From assembly GCA_902492855.1 (NCBI GenBank), contig CABUMU010000071.1:1-10001 (forward strand): a DNA stretch of 10,001 bases, given 5' to 3'. How positions within the stretch are numbered: position 1 is the stretch's first letter; every line of letters begins with the position of its first letter. Below, piece by piece: positions 6,048-10,001 of the stretch. The stretch comes from an uncultured Collinsella sp. GTDB taxonomy: Bacteria > Actinomycetota > Coriobacteriia > Coriobacteriales > Coriobacteriaceae. The notes beneath the pieces are model-generated. The model made no database searches and was not told the origin of the DNA. It saw nothing but the letters and a program-made list of their open reading frames with translations. The position numbers were made by a program, and so were the translations under genes.

Positions 6048-7490
6048 TTAATGAGCGAGGCGGTAGAAATCCATCGACGCCGCACCCTCGGCGTGCAGCT
6101 CCATCGCCGGAACCGCCGGCGAATAGGTACGGCTCGTAAGTGCTGCCTCGCCACCGTTGGCAAAAATCTCGACCATCGTAGTGTCCGAAAGCACGCGCAG
6201 GTCGCGAAGTTCGCCGAGCTCGATCGACCTCTGGTCGCGTCCATAGCCTTCGTCGCCCATATCGAGGGTAAGCATCCCGTCCGTATAACGCACAAAGACA
6301 CCCTTGCGGATTTCGAGCTCGATCATCTTGGCTCCCTCACAGGAAACCACGACATCAAACAGGCGTCCCGGCTCCTCAACGGTCTCACCGCCTACAGCAC
6401 GAACGCAATCGCCGCGCATCCTCTCAATCTCGTGCGCCGGCCACTGGCAGAGCTTGCCGCCGCGCATGCTCAGCTCTCTCGGCACCGTCAGCGCGCACTG
6501 CCACCCGCGCGCCACCGTCGGGCTTTCTGTCGTCGCATCGGGGCAACCCGACCATCCGATCATCAATCGCCGGCCTGCAGCATCCTCAAAGGACTGCGGA
6601 GCATAGAAATCAAAACCGGCATCGACCATCGGGGGCATGCCCTTCCCGACGATTTTAAAGCTCGGCGCCTCCCAATCGGCCTCGATGGGGAACCACACGC
6701 ACTGATGCGGATTGCGGTAACGCCAACCATCGGCAGGCACACCCTGCGGACAGCAAACGAGAATAAGCTCGCCATCGAGCTCAAACAGATCGGGGCACTC
6801 CCACATAAAGCCAAACTTCTCGCCTAACTCAATGCGCGTCGCATAGCTCCAGTTCTCAAGATTGCGCGAGGTATAGACAAGCACGCAGCCACGGTCGTCT
6901 TTCGTACGAGCGCCCAGAACCATGTAGTAGATACCGTCGTGTTCAAGGATCTTGGGGTCGCGCACGTGCGTACCGATATCGTCGGGGCAATCGACCGGCC
7001 CAGCAGCTATGCGCTTCTCGCCCAATTCGTCGGGATTCTCGGCAACCATATGAATCTGGTTTTGCTCACGGCCCGTCAACACGTAGTCGTAATCATCACG
7101 GTCAAAATGCTTAACGTTGCCGGTATAGAAGTAGTGAATCTTGCCATCACGTACAAAGGCAGAACCAGAATACGCTCCACTCGAATCCAAATCGGAATCG
7201 GGGAACAGCACGGGACCGTGATTCTCGTACGTCACAAAATCCTTTGTCGTCAGATGGTTCCAAAGCACTGGACCGCCATGCGCAGCATCGAACGGATCGT
7301 ATTGATGATAGATGTTATACGTATCACCAATCTGAACCAAACCATTGGGGTCGTTGAGCCAGCCAAGCTCAGGCTCCACATGGAACAAAAGCCTATCGGG
7401 GTCGGACGCGATGCGAGCCGCCGTCTCATCCTGTCCGGCACGCCACTGCTCATAGTCCGCGCGTGTCACCTTATTTTTTTGATTAAACAT
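6048..7490 (-). CDS. scrB: GH32 sucrose-6-phosphate hydrolase / beta-fructofuranosidase
   Basis: A complete 480-residue glycoside hydrolase family 32 enzyme that would cleave sucrose 6-phosphate delivered by the adjacent PTS into glucose 6-phosphate and fructose. The three GH32 acidic motifs are intact: WLNDPNG (44-50, nucleophile D47), RDP (177-179, transition-state stabiliser D178), and WECPDLF (230-236, acid/base E231). The N-terminal five-bladed propeller (about 33-345) is followed by a C-terminal beta-sandwich (about 360-480). There is no signal peptide, consistent with a cytoplasmic enzyme acting on phosphorylated sugar. The ATG at 7490 has only a weak purine-rich stretch upstream. The gene lies 101 bp after the PTS gene, separated by the hairpin at 7512-7555. 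Activity on short fructo-oligosaccharides cannot be excluded from sequence. Confidence 0.94.
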   Translation of the reverse strand: MFNQKNKVTRADYEQWRAGQDETAARIASDPDRLLFHVEPELGWLNDPNGLVQIGDTYNIYHQYDPFDAAHGGPVLWNHLTTKDFVTYENHGPVLFPDSDLDSSGAYSGSAFVRDGKIHYFYTGNVKHFDRDDYDYVLTGREQNQIHMVAENPDELGEKRIAAGPVDCPDDIGTHVRDPKILEHDGIYYMVLGARTKDDRGCVLVYTSRNLENWSYATRIELGEKFGFMWECPDLFELDGELILVCCPQGVPADGWRYRNPHQCVWFPIEADWEAPSFKIVGKGMPPMVDAGFDFYAPQSFEDAAGRRLMIGWSGCPDATTESPTVARGWQCALTVPRELSMRGGKLCQWPAHEIERMRGDCVRAVGGETVEEPGRLFDVVVSCEGAKMIELEIRKGVFVRYTDGMLTLDMGDEGYGRDQRSIELGELRDLRVLSDTTMVEIFANGGEAALTSRTYSPAVPAMELHAEGAASMDFYRLAH

Positions 7491-7511
7491 CGCCGTTGAC
7501 TTTCTCGTCTA

Positions 7512-7555
7512 TGGGGAAGGACGCTCGACTCACACGAGTCGAACGCCCTTCCCCA
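7512..7555 (-). other. Strong intercistronic hairpin between the PTS and hydrolase genes
   Basis: Arms 7512-7531 and 7536-7555 form a 20-bp stem with a 4-nt loop (acac). Minus-strand RNA pairs throughout with two G-U pairs; plus-strand RNA would have two A-C mismatches there. No T-tract follows on the minus strand (next bases agacgag), so I call it an intercistronic hairpin, not a terminator. It could stabilise the PTS mRNA 3' end, mark a processing site, or act as a partial terminator reducing hydrolase expression. Confidence 0.72.
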
Positions 7556-7591
7556 AATGGACTTATCCTCAGATTACGCTGAACGGCTCAA

Positions 7592-9043
7592 CTAGAAGCT
7601 GACATCGAAGCCAGCACCAGCGCCCTCTTCATCAGTGGTCGGCACGCCCTTTGCCTTGTTGTAGGCAAAGATCAAGACGATCGGCACGATAAAGGCGATG
7701 AGATTGCCAGCCACATACCACACGAGCGTCTCGGGCGTGACGATGAGCAGGCCAAGCACGCCGGTCAGACCCTGACCGATGGCGCGCACCTCAAAGAGCT
7801 TCACGAAGGCACCGCCGCAGCCTGCACCGATGCAAGCGCAGATGAACGGGATGATCGAGTAGCGCATGTTTGCAGCAAAGATTGCGGGCTCGGAGATACC
7901 GACCAGCGTCGGGATAAAGGACGACATGCAGATGTTGCGCTCTTTGGAATGCTTCTTGTGAATGAGGTACATGCCGATGGCGCCGCCGCCCTGGGCGATG
8001 ATGGAAACCGACCAGATGGCCTGGATGTAGTTGAAGCCGGTCGTGGCAACGAGGTTTGCCTCGATACCCTGGATGAACTGATGCGTACCGGTAACGACAA
8101 GCGGCTGCAGGAACGCGGCGAAGACAAAGGCACCAAAGACGCCCATCCTGTTGTACAGGATATCGATTACGCCGGCGAGGACGTCGCCGATCAGGTTGCC
8201 GAGCGGGCCGAACACGGTGAACAGGGCGACGTTAGCAAGAATCAGGGTAACGGTCGGGACAAAGACGAACGAAACGACCTCGGGGATGTACTTCTGGGCA
8301 ATCTTTTCGACCTTGGCCATAAACCAGGCAGTCAGGATTGCAGGGAACACGCCACCCTGGAAAGCAACCATGGGAATGGAGAGCGGACCAAAGTTCCAGT
8401 ACTCAGCACCCGTCGGGTCCATAACGAACGTGTTGCGGTTCATAAGGCTCGGGTGAACCATGACGATACCGACGAGGATGCCCAGAATCGGGTTACCGCC
8501 AAAACGCTTCACCGCGCTGTACATAACCAGGACAGGCAGGTAGTCAAACGTGGTGGCGATAATGGCAAAGAAGCTTGCGAGGTTCTTGAGGAACTCGCTG
8601 TGATCGGCAAGGCTGCCCTCCATGCCAAAGAGGCCGTTGGCAACGATCAGCGACTTAAGGCCGATGATGATAGCGGCGCCGACGAAGGCGGGAATGATGG
8701 GAATAAAGATGTCCGAGAATACCTTGAGGACCGAGAAGAACTTGCCCTTCTTGTCCGCCTCGGCGCCCTTGACCTCGGAAGCGCTGATCTCCTTAACGCC
8801 CGTCAGAGCCATAAACTCATCGTAGACCTTGTTGACGGTACCGGTACCGAAGATGATCATGAGCTGGCCGCTGTTGTACAGCACGCCCTTGACGCCATCG
8901 ATGTTCTCGAGCTCGGCCTTGTTGTACTTGCTCGTATCCTTGAGCACCAGACGCAGACGCGTAACGCAATGCGTGGCGCCCTCGATGTTCTCCAAACCGC
9001 CGACGTTATCGACGACTTGCTGAGACACTACTTTGTAGTCCAT
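7592..9043 (-). CDS. scrA: PTS sucrose-type EIIBC permease
   Basis: This membrane protein imports sucrose with concurrent phosphorylation to sucrose 6-phosphate. The 483 residues hold an EIIB domain (about 1-85) with the phospho-accepting cysteine C26 in THCVTRLR, a linker rich in Lys, and a multi-spanning EIIC domain of the glucose/sucrose superfamily (about 100-470). EIIC signatures include VTGTHQ (317-322) and GISEP (382-386). There is no EIIA domain, so a glucose-type EIIA must be supplied from elsewhere, as is common for sucrose permeases. The open frame begins at an ATG at 9055, but AAGGGA abuts that codon; the ATG at 9043 has GGAG six bases upstream and gives MDYKVVSQQ. Sucrose specificity is inferred from the flanking GH32 genes; trehalose or beta-glucoside relatives look similar. 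Confidence 0.93.
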   Translation of the reverse strand: MDYKVVSQQVVDNVGGLENIEGATHCVTRLRLVLKDTSKYNKAELENIDGVKGVLYNSGQLMIIFGTGTVNKVYDEFMALTGVKEISASEVKGAEADKKGKFFSVLKVFSDIFIPIIPAFVGAAIIIGLKSLIVANGLFGMEGSLADHSEFLKNLASFFAIIATTFDYLPVLVMYSAVKRFGGNPILGILVGIVMVHPSLMNRNTFVMDPTGAEYWNFGPLSIPMVAFQGGVFPAILTAWFMAKVEKIAQKYIPEVVSFVFVPTVTLILANVALFTVFGPLGNLIGDVLAGVIDILYNRMGVFGAFVFAAFLQPLVVTGTHQFIQGIEANLVATTGFNYIQAIWSVSIIAQGGGAIGMYLIHKKHSKERNICMSSFIPTLVGISEPAIFAANMRYSIIPFICACIGAGCGGAFVKLFEVRAIGQGLTGVLGLLIVTPETLVWYVAGNLIAFIVPIVLIFAYNKAKGVPTTDEEGAGAGFDVSF

Positions 9044-9066
9044 GTTCCTCTCCATTCCCTTACGAA

Positions 9067-9081
9067 ATCATAAAACGTTTT
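9067..9081 (-). promoter_or_regulatory. LacI-family-type operator overlapping a -10-like box ahead of the PTS gene
   Basis: AAAACGTTTT (9072-9081) is a perfect 10-bp palindrome with a central CG, the usual core of LacI/ScrR-type operators. TATGAT on the minus strand (9067-9072), five of six to the -10 consensus, overlaps its edge. Transcription would start near 9060 and leave the GGAG Shine-Dalgarno intact, but no good -35 is visible. It sits 7 bp after the stop of the upstream GH32 gene, so it would act on an internal promoter or as an intragenic roadblock. Confidence 0.45.
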
Positions 9082-9088
9082 GATGCCA

Positions 9089-10001
9089 TTACAGAGACGC
9101 GATCGTTGCATTTGCGCACTTGAGCGTACCGTCGGTGACCGTCAGTGCCACACCCTGGCCCTGCTTATTGCAGAAGCGCGCGTTAAGCGCAACATCATCG
9201 ACAAAGATGGTCGCGATATCGTCGTCAACGACCAGGCGCACATGATGAGTGCCCTCGCCCTTAAAGAACAACGGACGCTCGAGGCCCATGTTGTTGACCT
9301 GGAACCACGGATACTGGGGGGCCGCCGTAAACTCGAGCTTGCCCTCACGCAGGTTGGCGCGGAACTCATAGGCAAGACCGGACTCGGCGTCCTCGGCAAG
9401 CTTCACCGAGAAGCCGGCAGCGTCACCGGCGAGCTCGATGTCGGCATCGAGCATATAGGTGGAACCGGCATCCGCGGCGAGCACCTGCTCGACCTTGCCC
9501 GACTCGCAGGAAAGCTCAAAGGCCTCGACTGCCTTAGCCTCGCCAAAGGCGCCAAGCATGCTGTCGGGGAGCTTGGTGCCGAGCGTTCCGTCAGCACGCT
9601 GAACGATCTCGAGAGGCATAAAGGTGCCACCCCACAGGTAAGAGCTGGGGTCACCGCCCTCGTCATGCGTAGGAACCCAACCAAAGAGAACGCGGCGCTC
9701 GCCATCAAATGCGGTACGCGCGGCATAGTACGCGCGGCCATCGAAGGAATCGTCCGCAGGAGTGATCCAAGGACCGTTGATAGAGCGAGACATGCGGTAA
9801 CGGGTCTTGTTGCCATCACTGTACTCGGAGAACACCAGATACCACCAGTCGCCCATCTTAAAGAGATCAGGCATCTCGAACATGGTGTACAGGCCCGGAT
9901 TCCACCAGTCGCCCTGGAACTCCCAGGTATCCAGGTCCTTGGAGGTGAACTTGACCAGACGACCGGTCATCAGACGCTTGTCCTCGCCCACACGCGTGCC
10001 G
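9089..10001 (-). CDS. GH32 family glycosidase, 3' part (5' end outside the window)
   Basis: The frame is open from the window edge to a TAA at 9089-9091, giving 303 visible residues. A GTG at 9991 is in frame but has no start context; the real start lies beyond 10001. The visible part begins near the third propeller blades (LMTGRLVKFTSKDLDTWEF) and contains the acid/base motif FEMPDLF (catalytic Glu at 9875-9877), with Met where the sister gene has Cys. The nucleophile WxNDPNG and RDP motifs should lie upstream. A C-terminal beta-sandwich (about the last 150 residues) contains LDADIEL and TIFVDDVALNARF. It is clearly divergent from the GH32 encoded at 6048-7490, so it is not a recent duplicate and may prefer another fructoside. 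It precedes the PTS gene by 45 bp and is probably in the same operon. Confidence 0.9.
   Translation of the reverse strand, partial: GTRVGEDKRLMTGRLVKFTSKDLDTWEFQGDWWNPGLYTMFEMPDLFKMGDWWYLVFSEYSDGNKTRYRMSRSINGPWITPADDSFDGRAYYAARTAFDGERRVLFGWVPTHDEGGDPSSYLWGGTFMPLEIVQRADGTLGTKLPDSMLGAFGEAKAVEAFELSCESGKVEQVLAADAGSTYMLDADIELAGDAAGFSVKLAEDAESGLAYEFRANLREGKLEFTAAPQYPWFQVNNMGLERPLFFKGEGTHHVRLVVDDDIATIFVDDVALNARFCNKQGQGVALTVTDGTLKCANATIASL

Noticed and set aside
6033..6827. Plus-strand open frame of 264 codons opposite scrB
   Set aside because: It is antisense to the GH32 coding sequence and has an Arg/His-rich composition typical of shadow frames.
7949..9073. Long plus-strand open frame (374 codons), rich in Asp, Glu and Arg
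   Set aside because: It lies entirely antisense to the EIIBC gene, whose motifs are clear. Long antisense frames are common in high-GC codon-biased genes, and it has no recognisable domain or Shine-Dalgarno.
1..10001. tRNA, rRNA, CRISPR arrays, transposase genes
   Set aside because: I saw no cloverleaf-like sequence, no regularly spaced direct repeats and no transposase motifs; only isolated palindromes are present.

Overview
The window looks like chromosomal DNA of an anaerobic, gut-type Coriobacteriia, most likely Collinsella. This is inferred from moderately high GC in most genes, a pyruvate formate-lyase activase, DegV, and a sucrose PTS beside GH32 enzymes. It rests on recalled protein similarity, not on a search. 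Every gene I can support lies on the minus strand, so transcription runs from position 10001 towards 1.

Positions 10001 to about 5857 hold a sucrose/fructoside locus. It contains the 3' part of one GH32 glycosidase (9089-10001), a sucrose-type PTS EIIBC permease (7592-9043), and a complete sucrose-6-phosphate hydrolase type GH32 (6048-7490). A perfect AAAACGTTTT palindrome, typical of LacI-family operators, lies between the first GH32 and the PTS gene. A strong 20-bp hairpin without a U-tract separates the PTS gene from the hydrolase, and a 16-bp hairpin follows the hydrolase. The permease would import and phosphorylate sucrose and the GH32 enzymes would cleave it, feeding fermentation.

Positions 5770 to 1028 are housekeeping and accessory genes. 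They are a DegV/FakB-like fatty-acid-binding protein followed by a terminator, a pyruvate formate-lyase activating radical-SAM enzyme with no pflB beside it, a membrane-anchored class-A beta-lactamase-like serine hydrolase with its own likely promoter, and then mtnN (MTA/SAH nucleosidase) and the ribosome-assembly GTPase yihA/engB as a probable pair. The gap between the activase and the serine hydrolase (3595-3910) holds two large palindromes back to back that look like intergenic repeat elements.

Positions 997 to 1 are the least ordinary part. A perfect 20-bp inverted repeat, each arm of which is itself a TATCAC-N4-GTGATA palindrome, sits directly in front of a DUF3990 (ADP-ribosyltransferase-like) gene. 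That gene overlaps a second open frame running off the window edge. The partner is not an obvious ATG-to-stop frame inside the window, but it has its own Shine-Dalgarno inside the DUF3990 gene. DUF3990 plus partner plus double operator has the layout of a self-regulated toxin-antitoxin-like module, and its GC (about 47% where counted) is lower than its neighbours'. Starts of yihA, mtnN, the PTS gene, pflA and degV are set here from Shine-Dalgarno position and family length, and are shorter than the longest open frames.
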